DNA from: Hemibagrus wyckioides
Lineage: Eukaryota > Chordata > Actinopteri > Siluriformes > Bagridae
Direction of reading: 5' to 3'
Assembly (NCBI RefSeq): GCF_019097595.1
Contig: NC_080717.1
Span: forward strand, 13,076,336-13,140,335
Length of the DNA: 64,000 nt
This document shows, piece after piece, positions 21,273-32,900 of this stretch (positions are counted from its first letter, which is position 1; every line of letters begins with the position of its first letter). The notes under the pieces were generated by a model, which was given only the letters and a program-made list of their open reading frames with translations, had not been told where the DNA came from and did not search any database. A program made the position numbers and the translations under genes.

Positions 21273-22862
21273 TACACACACATATACACACCCTGACAAA
21301 AGTCTTGTCGCCTATCCAAGTTGTAGGAACAACAAATAATAACTTGACTTCTAGTTGATCATTTGGAATCAGAAGTGGCTTATATGAAAGGCAAAGGCCT
21401 CTAGATTATGCTTATTTTACCAAAATAAAATCTTATCATGCCGTGATTTTTAATTATTTAATTAGGACAGAAAGGTCAGACTTTACTTAGACAAAAGTCG
21501 TCACATCTTTAAAGGATTCAACCAATCACAGATTAGAGCGTCACCTGTGACAAATACTGTAATTAACACATTCCCAGGTGTGTAGAAGAAGAACCCCAGC
21601 TCACCCAACCTTCATTTGAAATGCATCCTGACCTGACAGCATGCCAAAGATTCAACCACAGACCAAAGTGCTTATCATCAAGAGACTGAAGACCAAGTCT
21701 CCTGCTGAGGTGGCAGACATCTTTAATGTATCTAAAAGTCAAGTGGAGAGGATAAGAAAAAGATTTGAAGTAACTGGTGAAGTTCATGACAGGCCCAGGT
21801 CAGGCAGACCCCGTAAGACAACTTTTCGAGAGGACCGTTTGTTGGTTCGACAGTCCAGGGCCAGCCCTTTTTCAACTGCAGCAGAGCTACATAACAACTG
21901 GTCACCAGAAACCCCTGTATCTACAAGAACAGTTTGTCGAATTCTTTCACGCAGTGGTCTCAATGGCCGAATTAGTGCTCAGAAACCAGCATTAAACAGA
22001 AGACAACTAAAAAATTGTGTTGCATTTGCCAAGGCCCACAGCTTGCAGGAAGGATGGACTGTGGAAAAGTGGCAGAAGGTTGAGTTTTCCGATGAATCAT
22101 CTATTGAACTGCATCCCAATCGTCTCAAATACTGCAGAAGACCTATTGGAACCCGCATGGACCCAAGATTCACACAGAAAACAGTCCAGTTCGGTGGAGG
22201 AAAAATCATGGTTTGGGGTTACATTCAGTATGGGGGTGTGCGAGAGATCTGCAGAGTGGATGGCAACATCAACAGCCTGAGGTATCAAGACATTCTTGCT
22301 GCCCATTACATTCCAAACCACAGGAGAGGGCAAATTCTTCACCAGGATGGCGCTCCTTCTCATACTTCAGCCTCCACATCAAAGTTCCTGAAAGCGAAGA
22401 AGGTCAAGGTGCTCCAGGATTGGCCAGCTCAGTCACCAGACATGAACATTATTGAGCATGTCTGGGGTAAGATGAAGGAGGAGGCATTGACGATGAAACC
22501 AAAGAATCTTGATGAACTCTGGGAGTCCTGCAAGAATGCTTTCTTTGCCATTCCAGATGACTGTATTAATAAGTTATTATTTTTCCACTGCACCATGACT
22601 TTGTTCTGTACTGTACATTATTTCTGTTAAGTGACAAGACTTTTGTCTAAGCAAAGTCTGACCTTTCTGTCCTAATTAAATAATTAAAAATCACGGCATG
22701 ACGATTTTATTTTGGTAAAATAAGCGTAATCTAGAGGCCTTTGCCATTCATATAAGCCACTTCTGATTCCAAATGATCAACTAGAAGTCAAGTTATTATT
22801 TGTTGTTCCTACAACTTGGATAGGTGAAAAGACTTTTGTCAGGGTGTGTGTGTGTGTGTGTG
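21273..22862 (+). mobile_element. Complete Tc1/mariner transposon with long inverted repeats
   Basis: About 1.59 kb bounded by terminal inverted repeats of roughly 225 bp (left to about 21505, right from about 22631). The outer ends read CCCTGACAAAAGTC after a short CA-rich tip, and each repeat carries a second GACAAAAGTC-type motif at its inner end, an IR/DR layout used by many Tc1 transposases for binding. By eye the two repeats differ at only about eight places. The element is flanked by TA, the usual Tc1 target. Exact outer edges are blurred by CA/GT repeats. The enclosed transposase frame is intact, so this is the youngest-looking element here. It lies just upstream of formin exon 2. Confidence 0.88.
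21641..22630 (+). CDS. Tc1/mariner transposase, intact, DD35E spacing
   Basis: An uninterrupted 329-residue frame. Residues 1-60 form a helix-turn-helix start (PAEVADIFNVSKSQVERIRK) with a GRPRK hook near 55-59. A second HTH-like region follows, and the DDE catalytic domain starts near 145. Likely catalytic residues are D151 (in KVEFSDESS), D236 (in HQDGAPSH) and E272 (in MNIIEHVW). Thirty-five residues separate the last two, not the 34 typical of Tc1. A glycine-rich GGGKIMVWGY stretch sits at about 185-194. The start fits the family because MPKIQPQTKV leads directly into the first HTH. Length matches Tc1 transposases (about 340). The C-terminal tail after DDCINKL looks unusual and may be slightly altered. 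The protein would bind the inverted repeats in the nucleus and cut and paste the element at TA sites; activity is unknown. Confidence 0.9.
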   Translation: MPKIQPQTKVLIIKRLKTKSPAEVADIFNVSKSQVERIRKRFEVTGEVHDRPRSGRPRKTTFREDRLLVRQSRASPFSTAAELHNNWSPETPVSTRTVCRILSRSGLNGRISAQKPALNRRQLKNCVAFAKAHSLQEGWTVEKWQKVEFSDESSIELHPNRLKYCRRPIGTRMDPRFTQKTVQFGGGKIMVWGYIQYGGVREICRVDGNINSLRYQDILAAHYIPNHRRGQILHQDGAPSHTSASTSKFLKAKKVKVLQDWPAQSPDMNIIEHVWGKMKEEALTMKPKNLDELWESCKNAFFAIPDDCINKLLFFHCTMTLFCTVHYFC

Positions 22863-23260
22863 TATTTTGCAAAAAGACTGGTATAAAGTTACCCAACAGC
22901 AATGTGAAAAACAGGTGGAGAGCATGCCAAAACACATGCAAATCGGGGTTATTCCACCAAATACTGATTTCTTACCGTTATTTAGCCATTAACACAGTTT
23001 GTTTACAAATTATTTGCATTTTGTTTTATTTGAGTTATTAAAGCTCTGCAAATACTGTATGATCTTGGGTCATTTTTATGTGTTGTCATTTCCTTTAAAT
23101 ATGTACTCTAAATAACAAGTTATATTTTGAATTTATGAGAAATATTGTCAGCAGTTCACAAAACATGAAACAAAACTGTTCATCTCACCAATACATGCAC
23201 CTGTAAGAATAAAACATAAGAAACTGATTATTTTGCAGTGGTCTCTTATTTTTTTGGTCT
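22863..23260 (+). mobile_element. Tc1-like remnant (same family as 7189-8038, opposite orientation)
   Basis: Contains acaggtggagagcatgcc, caccaaatactgatttctta and an end ttgcagtggtctcttatttt. It abuts the intact Tc1 element on its right side, so the intact copy may have landed in or beside it. Confidence 0.7.
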
Positions 23261-23319
23261 CACATTGAAATTCTACTGATTATTTTGGTCTCATTTCTGT
23301 ATTCCCTTCCCTTTAACAG

Positions 23320-23352
23320 AACATGCATATTAAAACATTGGCTGATGACATG
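23320..23352 (+). CDS. DIAPH2: Formin DIAPH2 exon 2 (33-bp microexon)
   Basis: An 11-codon exon reading NMHIKTLADDM. It has a pyrimidine-rich acceptor ending in ttaacag at 23313-23319 and a gtaagg donor from 23353. It is phase 0 on both sides, and the next exon opens with RDRITSFRK, which matches the order in vertebrate DIAPH2. It belongs to the N-terminal tail ahead of the GTPase-binding region. Alone, an exon this short would not be callable; the support is the combination of splice sites, frame and family motif. It sits only about 60 bp downstream of a Tc1-like remnant ending near 23260. The upstream coding exon that should end in phase 0 was not found. Confidence 0.82.
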
Positions 23353-23667
23353 GTAAGGTGTTTGTTGTTTAATTTTCTGTTTTTTTTTTTTGTTTTTTTT
23401 TATTAACATTTTATTTGTTTTCCATCTTTTTCACATTGCATGCATCTTACGAATTGGAGAGATCAAAGCACAGACATAATTATATGTTAATTTTGGACAA
23501 TGTGGTGATATCAGTGTTGTGATCAGTAATGTCACATTAAGATTTTTGTTTAAGTATAGTCATTATAGTCAGGTCTTAGTGTTGTGTGTGTGTGTGTGTC
23601 TGTGTGCATTTTGTGTGTGACTACACAGTCCCTTCTGACTGTAGTGGAATAGAAGGCCAAATCTCAG

Positions 23668-23905
23668 TTTGGCAGTGATGGCTCAAGCGGTTAAGGCTAT
23701 GGGTTGTTGATCGGAGGATCAGGATTCAAGGCTCACTGCTGCCAAGCTGCCACTGCTGGGACCTTGAGCAAGGCCCTTAACCCTCACTGCTCCAGGAGTG
23801 CTGCATCATGGCTGACCCTGTGCTCTGACCCCAACTTCCAATGTTGGGATATGCGAAGAAAGAATGTCACTGTGCTGTAATGTGTATGTGACACACAAAG
23901 TCTTC
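23668..23905 (+). repeat. tRNA-derived SINE
   Basis: Begins with an A-box-like tggctcaagcggttaaggc and a B-box-like ggatcaggattcaaggc, spaced as in a tRNA gene, followed by a body with ttgagcaaggcccttaaccc. Related copies lie at 37310-37485 and, inverted, 59560-59672. Confidence 0.7.
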
Positions 23906-23924
23906 TATTTTTTAAAATTCTATT

Positions 23925-24700
23925 GTATTTTTTTTTTTTTTACTAAACTCTGAAGACACTTGGGTTTGAGATCATATATCAGAATTTCACCATTTATTTT
24001 GTCCTATATACATCTATAATACATCTAACATTTTTAGACTTTTGTTTGATCCCACCCATAGGCCATACAACAATTTTGAATGTTCTGAAAAAGAAAGAAA
24101 ACACTAACGTCCTGATCAACAGAAACAAACTGGTCGGCCAAGAAGAACAACTGTGAACAAAAACCCCAAAACGGTCATTTACATCATCAATAATCTCTGC
24201 AGGGCAAGGGTAAAGTTTTGACAATCCACCATTCTAAAAAGATTTTGAGAGAGCAGAAACTATAAGGTCATGCTACAAAATGGAATGGAAGAATGCATCA
24301 AACTGTTGCATTCTTCTTTTGTATTTTTTTTTTATACTTGTACCACAGCTTCTTTCAGTTTTGGTTGCTTCAGCCTCATCACCTCAGAATCATCTTCTGC
24401 AGATGTTGCATTGTGATGTTTTCACCCTTGCCCTGTGGATGTGGTTCGTCACCGACACTTGTTTGGGGCTTTTCTTCACAGCTCTCACAATGTTCGTCAT
24501 CAGTTGTTATCCTTGGCCGTCCTTTTTGATGTTATTAGTGCACAAATCATTTTGTTCTTCATTTCTTCTAAACTTCAAATTGTTTGCGTTATTCTCATAG
24601 ATTACTGTTTGGTCTTCTTGTTGGTTTGTACTTTTAACTAGAAATGGTGTCTTTACAGGCAAAATCCATAATCATCACTCAATCATCACTCAGCTCAGTT
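23925..24700 (-). mobile_element. Tc1-like remnant (family also at 6466-7170)
   Basis: Shares ctgaagacacttgggtttga, gcattcttcttttg and accacagcttctttcagttt with the 6.5-kb copy. Open frames in it are short and lack transposase motifs. Confidence 0.45.
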
Positions 24701-24841
24701 CCAGGTGTCTTCAGTATATAGCAAAAACAGGCAAATAGGTTTTTTCTTTCCAATACATTAAAAAAATTACTGTGTATGTAGATGGATAGACTTTGCTCTC
24801 CCAATTTCAATTTCATTTTTGTAGCAGCAGTGTGTTCTGTG

Positions 24842-24951
<110 letters not shown>

Positions 24952-25244
24952 ACTGTGCATGGACTATTTTTCTACTAACTGAGACTAAAGCACTGGTGCT
25001 TATACTTTCTCACTATTTCTTACATTCTAACTCTAAATAGTCATGCACATGCTTCTTCATAGAGTCATGACACATTTATAGCATTTGTCTGTGTTTTGTT
25101 ATTGTTGCTTTGCCAAATGCGCATTGTCTTACCTGAGCCAAGGATGACATGATATTGTTCTGTATATTGGTAAGCATGCAGGTACTGTCAGATCCATAAG
25201 TACAATGACTAAATTTATTTTATTTTAAATGCTCAGAATTGGGT

Positions 25245-25795
25245 GACCAGTGTAGGAATTATAGCACTAAGAAGCTGTTGTATTGAAAATAATCCAGTCA
25301 TGAGATGTTTTACTAGGAATGGCTATTTAATTGCTCATTGCCACTATTATCCTATCAGCCCATCATGTGGCAGCTGTGCAGTAAAACATCCCGATGCAGG
25401 TCAAGAACTTCAGTTAATGTACACTGACATCAGAATGGGAAAAAATATCATTTCAACAACTGTGCCCATGGTGGTTTGTGCCACATGGGATGGCTCAAAA
25501 TAGTCAGGCCATTCTTTTCTGACCTCTCTCAACAGTGTATTTCTCCACACACAACTCCCAAAAAAACTCACTGTATGTTTTTATTTTTTCCGCATTTTTG
25601 TGTATACTCTAGAGACTGTTGTATCAAGAAAATCTCAATAGATTAGAAGTTTCTGAAGTTTAGAAGTTACTGCACCAAGACTGTCTGACGCTACCATGCA
25701 ATGTTCAAAGTCACTGGGATAATTTTTTTGATTCTCATTTTGTACAGGCACATTGGCTAATTGAATAACTGAGCAGCTGTCCAAATAAAATTAGA
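25245..25795 (-). mobile_element. DNA-transposon remnant
   Basis: Repeat-like words shared with other fish elements of the 'gatcagcc' family, including ttcaaagtcactgggat and ctgagcagctgtccaaataa. The open frame at 25243-25503 shows no recognisable domain. Confidence 0.4.
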
Positions 25796-25797
25796 TA

Positions 25798-26701
25798 CAG
25801 TGGATATAAGTCTACACATTGTTAAAATGGCATGTTTTAATTTAAAAAAATTAAACCAAGATAAATCCTGTCAGAATCTTTTCCACTTTTATTGTGAAAT
25901 TACAAGCTATATATTAGAGTGACAAACAATTACAATCAATGTACAATGTACAATAAATAAGTGTACACACCCCTAAACTAATAATTGGTTGAATCATCTT
26001 TAGATTTTATCGCAGCATTTAATCGTTTTGGGTGCACAGCCCTCTTCAGTTTACCTCACAGATTTTTGATTGGATTTTGATCTGGACTCTGGTGGAGCCA
26101 TTTCAAAACCTTTATCTTGTTTTGGTGAAGCCATTTCTTTGATGATTTCTGGGTGTGCTTCAGGTCTTTGTCATGGGGGAAGGTGAAATTTAAAGTGTTT
26201 TAGCAGAAGCCTCAAGGTTTTGCACCAAATTGACAGGTATCTGGAGCTATTATTTCCTTCACCATGAATAAAGCCACTTCCAGCTTAAGAAAAGCAGCCT
26301 TAAAGCATGATGCTGCCATGATGGTGTTCTTTTAGTCATGTGCTGTTTTTGTGGGCAAAATAACTTTGGTTTCATCAGAACATAACATATTCCCCATGGA
26401 GATTGGAGATTGGATACATTTTTTGCAAACTTATGCATGCTTGGGGGTTTTTTTTTTTTTTTTTTTTTTTTTCCTTTTCTTTTTTTTTTCTCTTTTCATT
26501 TTGCCACCCTCTTTTGTAGGCCAAACATATTATTGTTCATTTATTATTTTTCATTTTCCCCCTAAAATGATTGTTTTCCACTTTAAAAGCAATTTCCCAT
26601 AAAAGTTGGAAGGCTCTGATATGATTTATCTTGGTTTCATTTATTTACACACCAGAAACCTGCCATTTTAACATGGTTGTGTAGACTTTTTCTATCTACT
26701 G
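25798..26701 (-). mobile_element. Tc1-like element with matching ends
   Basis: Left end cagtggatataagtctacac, with aaaccaagataaat further in. The right end is its complement: atttatcttggttt, ending gtgtagactttttctatct. The interior is a decayed transposase related to 14395-14990. A poly-T run at about 26446-26471 interrupts it. Confidence 0.75.
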
Positions 26702-26871
26702 TAGGTGTGTGCAGTTTTCAGTATAGCATATAGTTTCAGATTAAGACTGCATTGTTCTTGGTATATAACCATTTTATTTAAGACAAACAAATAAGGTTTG
26801 AAGGTTAAGAAGATTTTCTAGAAATATTTCTTTCATATCATGTATAAATTTGACACAACTCTTCCCTACAG

Positions 26872-27048
26872 CGTGACAGGATTACGAGCTTTCGAAAGCA
26901 AGGCATAAAGAAGGAGAAGCCCTTTATCCAGCACCCAACAGACCCTATCTCCACGCATACTGAACTGCCTATACCACAGCCCCTTTTTGATGAACGTTCA
27001 CTGAACCTCTCTGAAAAAGAGATTGTTGACTTGTTTGAAAAGATGATG
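26872..27048 (+). CDS. DIAPH2: Formin DIAPH2 exon 3 (start of GTPase-binding region)
   Basis: A 177-bp exon of 59 codons with no stop. The acceptor is cttccctacag ending at 26871 and the donor is gtaagt at 27049. The peptide opens RDRITSFRK, continues through a lysine-rich linker (KKEKPFIQHP) and ends SLNLSEKEIVDLFEKMM, the conserved beginning of the Drf GTPase-binding domain. In known diaphanous formins this region contacts activated Rho and adjoins the armadillo-like inhibitory domain. The sequence is clearly under coding constraint compared with the flanking transposons. A Tc1-type element ends about 170 bp upstream. The call is firm; only the paralog name is less certain. Confidence 0.93.
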
Positions 27049-27221
27049 GTAAGTTACAGTTTTTATTATTACTACTGTTACTTTTTAATAAAACAAAATG
27101 ATGAGAAAAGACAATATTATGTTCTTGTACAGTGCGTTTGTCCTTCAACAGTTGCTAACAACAGCTGCTCAAGTCCTTTATACCATCTTCAGGGGTGTTA
27201 TTGAGTCTGTTCTGTTAGCCT

Positions 27222-27345
27222 AATGCCGGGTTCACACTGCACGATTTTCAACGTCATCAGATCACTGTTGTGCTGTCACACTGCATGACAACTTCAGTCG
27301 CTGCTCTGTTCACACTGCACGATGAATCGCTCCGCTTTGCCTTGT
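27222..27345. repeat. Repeat with 'ttcacactgcacgat' motif
   Basis: Two direct copies of gttcacactgcacgat (about 27230 and 27309) in a segment that looks like the end of a DNA transposon. The opposite end was not found. Confidence 0.35.
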
Positions 27346-27839
27346 TTTTGCTAAACTACTCAGCAACTTTGCAAAACTAGTCTTTCAAATGTGGTCTGAT
27401 TTAGAAACTCTTCCTATCAGCTTTGTTACCTGAGGACTATGACAATAAGATTACACTTGTGTGCCTCTTAATATCTATGGGGCGCCTTGCTACTACTGCT
27501 TGTCAGCACCCAACTGACCTACCCAGTTTAAACCCTCTGTTCTGCAAGGTGCTGTTGTAAGTGTCAACATTCTCCTAGAACTTGTCTTCTGAATGCCCTC
27601 TAAAAGAAGGGCAAACCCATGCCTACAGAAACAAGTTGACAGCCCGAAAGAAAAGGAAGTGTGAAGAGTTTGTGTATTCATTCATGTCGCTGTCTTCTGC
27701 ATGCCAGAAAATCTGCGTATTGGAACAGTCCCGAAGTGTCAAGATTGTCTTCTCACTCCATTAGTAGATGTACCTTAGAGCTGGCATTTTTCTGTTTAGG
27801 TTTGTTTGACTGAAGGCAAAAGAGGAATGGAGGTATAAT

Positions 27840-28850
27840 TAGGGTTGCAAAAGGGGCTGACAGTTTTTGGTAGACTTCCAGAAAATTTCCATGGGAACTT
27901 CATCTTGGGAATTTTGAAAATATAACAGGGATTTAGGGGAATTTAGGGGAATTAATGGTAATTTATTTAAATTATTTAGAAATTTGGGGAAATTTATATA
28001 AACTGTATATATAAACATAAATATAAACATTTTGTTTGGTCATAAGATATGCAAGCAAACTAATGCATAAATAAGATTTTTTATTTTGATTTAATTTTAA
28101 GTAGAACTTTAATTCTTTCACTGAACAACACAAAAGCATAAACGTTGAATGTAAAAGAAACATCTTTCCTTATGTTTGCTGTAAAACGAAAGCATCCCTA
28201 ACCCTTTCCCTTCCAAAAAAAACCAAACCAAAAAAAAATAAAAACAATTCAAAATTGTAATCCTCGGGTTCAAATGCAGAACTGTGGCTTCAATATTCTT
28301 GTGATAGTCAGAGTCTGGAAAACGGGAGAATTCCCCCCTTTAGTGACTAAGGGGGATTGTGTGGGGGGTGGTTTTTTGTTTTAATTATCTCACCTAAGTG
28401 TTTGCTGAGTCAGTGTATTTGTTTTTACAATGGTAAAATTTTGTTGCACAATAGATTACACAAAGTACAAGAAAGTTTTAAATATAAATTTATGTAATAT
28501 TTGTGTAATAACACCAAGATGGACATTTTTGGAAATTATTTTGTATGCACAGTGCATGTGGAGGTGTGGCCTCAATAGCGCTGCAGTGCTATGTGCATGT
28601 GATTGAGGAATATACAGGGATGAAATTCAACTGGAATTGCATTAAATCTGGTTGTTTTAAAAAAAAGATTATGCTGCAAGATATTTTTTTCAACTACATT
28701 TAAGTTCCATGTTATAGGTTAACCTGAAATTTTGCAAATTCCTAGTTTATTCCCATTAATTCCCATAAATTCCCGTTAATGCCCATACATTCCCGTTAAT
28801 CCCCATGGAAAGTTTCCAGCCTTGAAAATTCCCCGAATTTTGCAACCCTA
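27840..28850. mobile_element. Non-autonomous hAT element
   Basis: A 1011-bp element with ends tagggttgcaaaa and ttttgcaaccct(a). The target duplications differ at one base: ggtataat at 27832-27839 and ggtgtaat at 28851-28858. Near the right end, short 'attcccattaattccc' units repeat. No transposase frame. Confidence 0.87.
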
Positions 28851-28858
28851 GGTGTAAT

Positions 28859-29385
28859 CAGCTTTACTGAAGAGAAGGCAGGGCAGGGGATAGACTTGTA
28901 GCTATCTGTAATCACAGTGTATCAGTGATGCAGCCTCTGTTAGAGTGAAAACAATAATGCTCTGTTTGGGGAGATTCTCTGTTTAAGCTGTTTTTTTTCT
29001 CCCCTTTTTGTTTCTTAGATGTTCCCAGTTGAAATCCCCAACAGCAATTAAAAACACCATCTGGATGTAGGCTAAGTTCTCTGGACGGTTGTAAATCATA
29101 TAAAATGTCTAATGCATTTGTCATTTATCTGCCTGATGTTGGAATAAAATCACTGTTAGAATGCGGAACTAAATTTGCAGAAAAGGTAACAATGTGAGGC
29201 TGTTTTAGCAACAACTGAAGCATCCATTCCCCAAAATTTCACCAAAAACACAAATCCTGCCATTTCTGCACTTACCAGAGTCTGTTAGGGACTGCTTAGA
29301 TAGAACAGTGTGGTTGTTCCCATTTGTAATATATGGAGGTGAATCATTGCTGTTTCAGGACTCTCTACAAGCAGGGTTAGTGTAT
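28859..29385. other. No gene recognised
   Basis: Intronic sequence of the formin gene with no coding or repeat feature that I can support. Confidence 0.5.
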
Positions 29386-29935
29386 ATTCACTACTGCTCT
29401 AAAGTTTGGGATCACTCAAAAGTTTTATTGTTTTTCAAGGGAACACATACGAAATTAGTCTGAATAGAAAATATAGCAAAAGAACAGGACATGCTGACAT
29501 GTCAGAGTTATAAATAATGATTTTGATAGAAATGATGAATGTTTTCTTCAAACCTTGCCTTCATCAAAAAACACCTTTTGCAGCAATTGCAACCTGGGTA
29601 TTCTAGCTGTCAATTTTTCAAGATAATCTGATGAGATTTTACCCCTTGCTTCCTGGAGCATATACCACAAGATGGATTAGAATTTGTGCGAGTTTGATAA
29701 GGGCCAAAAAGTCGCTTACCTGGGGAACACATGGCACTAGGATGAACTATGGGAAGAAAGCAAGCCAGCGATGGCAGTGTCATGCTTTGGGCAATGTTCT
29801 GCTGGGAAACATTGGGTACTGCCGTCCATGTGAATGTAACTTCGAATGACACGTACCACCTACCTAAGCAATATTGCAGACCATGTTCACCCTTTCACGG
29901 AAACGATATTCCCTTATGGCTGTGGCCTGTTTCAG
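29386..29935 (+). mobile_element. Tc1-like remnants, internally deleted
   Basis: The first part starts with a terminal-type ctaaagtttgggatcactca. From about 29660, transposase DNA of the 'gatcagcc' family appears: ttgtgcgagtttgataaggg joins directly to gtcgcttacctggggaacac, skipping most of the gene. It ends near 29935 at the LINE. Confidence 0.55.
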
Positions 29936-32900
29936 CCGTGCATCATTCATCTCTGTTGTGTATATCCACCCAAAGGCTAATGTGAAAAATGCATCCGACA
30001 GACTATGTAAAACGGTGCATTGGTTGCAAAGTATTTCTCCCGATGCACCCAATATTGTGATGGGAGACTTTAATTATTGTAAAATGGAGAAATCACTTAG
30101 CTATTTTGATCAGTATGTGGATTTGTCCTAACAGATGTGGAAAATATTTGGATCTCTGTTATGGGTCTATTAAAGGGGCTTATAAGTCTTTTTTGAGGCC
30201 CCCTTTGGGCCTGTCTGACCATCATGTTGTTTATCTGGCCCCTGTTTATAAACTTGTCCTGAAAAAGGAAAAAAAAAAAACAGATTTGTTCCTGTGTCTT
30301 CAAGAGCTTATGGGATGCTTTGAGTGTACTAATTGGGAGCTGTTTAAATCTGTATGTACTAGGGCTGTAACTAACGATTATTTTCATAATCGAATAATCA
30401 GGCGATTATTGTTTCGATTAATCGATGAATCGGATTAAAAACACCACATTTTTAAATACCTTTTTATTTTTATTTCAAATTAAATTTACACTTTGGGTGT
30501 TACAAATATGGACGTAAAACTAAAACTTTACACTATCACAATGTTTTTTTCCAAAAATTTTGCATTGCATTATTTTTAATTGGTAACAAATACTGGTTAA
30601 AAACAAATATGGAAAACAAAATGTTAATTTTTAACAAACTGTTTTAATTTGACAGTATTTAACAGTCTTGCACTACAACTATTAGCGCTGTTTATCATCT
30701 ACATTGTGAATGAGGAGTAATGCAGCGTTCTTTACACAATAAACAATGGACACTGAAAGCGTTCACACACAAGGCATGTTTGCTTCTACAAATGCAAGAC
30801 GCGGCGCTGAGGAATTTTTTAAAAAAGTGCAGCACAGAACGCCAAGATCTCAGGATGTGCCATGAAAACCTGCTACTGTAAACGAAGCTTGCAACACTTG
30901 CCCCGCCTCTGGGGCCTTCTGAGTCCTGCAATGTTCTGTGAGTGACATTGATGAGCTGCGCTACTTGGAAAAGTTGAAATCATTTGAACATGAGATGTGC
31001 GAGGGGGTGCAAAAGATGCGTGCGCAGTGGTCAAACACATTTGTATATTGCATTCACTGAAAAATAATGGAAAAGGAATTAGGAATAAAACACGTTCTGT
31101 GTGAATGACCAATGCAGTATGCACACAAATATGGCACATGACAAATCTGCATTAAACTTTGTGCTCGTTCATCATTGTCGTGCTTCCAGGCCACTGAAGC
31201 TCTGCTTTGCAAAGTTACAACATTTGGCGCGGAATTTAATATGAAATGCTCCCATGCCTTAGAGGACTTGGGTCGCACACTTTTATCCGACGTGCTTGTA
31301 CTGTCCTGCAATTCTTCCAATGTGCACCTGTAACAACACTATGATTGAATGCGTGGTGACGTGCGCCAGCCAACTAATCGATAATGTCATTCGTCGACAA
31401 CGATTTTCAATTATCAACTTGATCAATTCGTTGTTTCAGCCCTAGTATGTACTGATTTAGACAATCTCACAGAGACTGTGACTAATTATATTGTGTTTTG
31501 TGAGGATTTGGTCATTAAAAAGAAACCTTTTTAGTAGTTCCGAATAACAAACTGTGGATTACTAAACATGTTAAAAATGTGATTAATCTAAGGAATATTT
31601 AATATAAACAAGGTGATGATATTTGGTACAGAGAGGTACATATATTAGTGAGAATTGAGGTGAGATTAGCTAAATTGTGTTACAGGGAAAGGGTAGAAAA
31701 TATGTTTAAGTGGGAAATCTCATGTAGCTTGGGATGGAGTGAGTCTATAATTGGAACTAAACAGAAGACAACACCTATTACTTTAGGTGGGATTATGATT
31801 TAGCAGATGATTTTAATATATTTTATACACATTTTGATATTCATGATTTTACATCTGAATTGTCGAATTATGCTGGGAATACTGGGACTCTGGACAATTC
31901 AGCTAAATTTCAAATCAGTAAAGCTGATATACATAGCTGTTTTGGTCAGGTTAAGGTAAGGAAGAGTCCTGGCCCTGATCATATTAGTGCCAGACTGCTG
32001 AGAAATTGTGCAGAGCAGCTTTCAGGGTTTTATAATAAATCAATTATTTATAATAAATCAATGCAACTTTCTAGTCCCTCATCTTTGGAAAGATTCCACA
32101 GTTTTATTCCTATTTGTTTTATGATTATAGGCCTGTTGCACTCATCTCTCTGGTTATGAAATCTTTTGAAAAAATAGCAAGTGGATTTTAGCTTCAACAT
32201 ATTCAGCACTTGATCCTATGCAGTTTTCATACAGATCAGGTATAGGAGTGGAATATGCCACCTGTACCTTACTAAATATGATCTTAAAACATTTGGAAAA
32301 TTATGTATGCTTGCTTTTTATTTATTTTTCTTCTGCTTTTAATTGTGTTCAGCCCCATATTCTGACAAATAATCTTGCTGAAATTTTAGATTTAAATATT
32401 GTGCATTGGTTGGTTGATTTTTTTTTTTAACTAGCAGATCCCAAAGAGTATGTGTTAATGGGATGCTGTTGAATGTATTGTTGTCCTCTACTGGTACCCC
32501 ACTGGGTTGTGTTTTGTCCCCTCTTTTGTTTTCTTTACATACTAATGATTATTGAAGTGTTTTTTAGGGGAGACGCATTAAATTTGCAGATGATTCTGTG
32601 ATTGTGTCTCTCCTCGCTTGAGTCAGATAAAAGCCATGGTACAGTGGTAAATCATTTTATTCAATGGTGTGATGCTTCATTTTTAAACATTAATGCATCT
32701 AAAACAAAAGAGATGTTCATTGACTTTCGTAAGGAGAGCCTGCTGTCATTAAGGGACATCAAGTAGAAGTTGTCAAGGAGTACAGATATTTAGGGACTAT
32801 ATTCAATGGTAAATTAAAATTTGAGACAAACACTGATATAAGAAGGAAAGCTCTTTAACGTATGTATTTTCTGAGGAAACGTTTCATATGGATGTTTCTT

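Noticed and set aside
22844..23041. Open frame running out of the GT repeat into the Tc1-like remnant
   Set aside because: It translates the 3' part of a decayed transposase after a microsatellite and has no proper start.
24280..24600. Cys/Phe-rich 106-residue frame suggesting a membrane protein
   Set aside because: It lies in a dispersed Tc1-like remnant in antisense; hydrophobicity comes from T-rich DNA.
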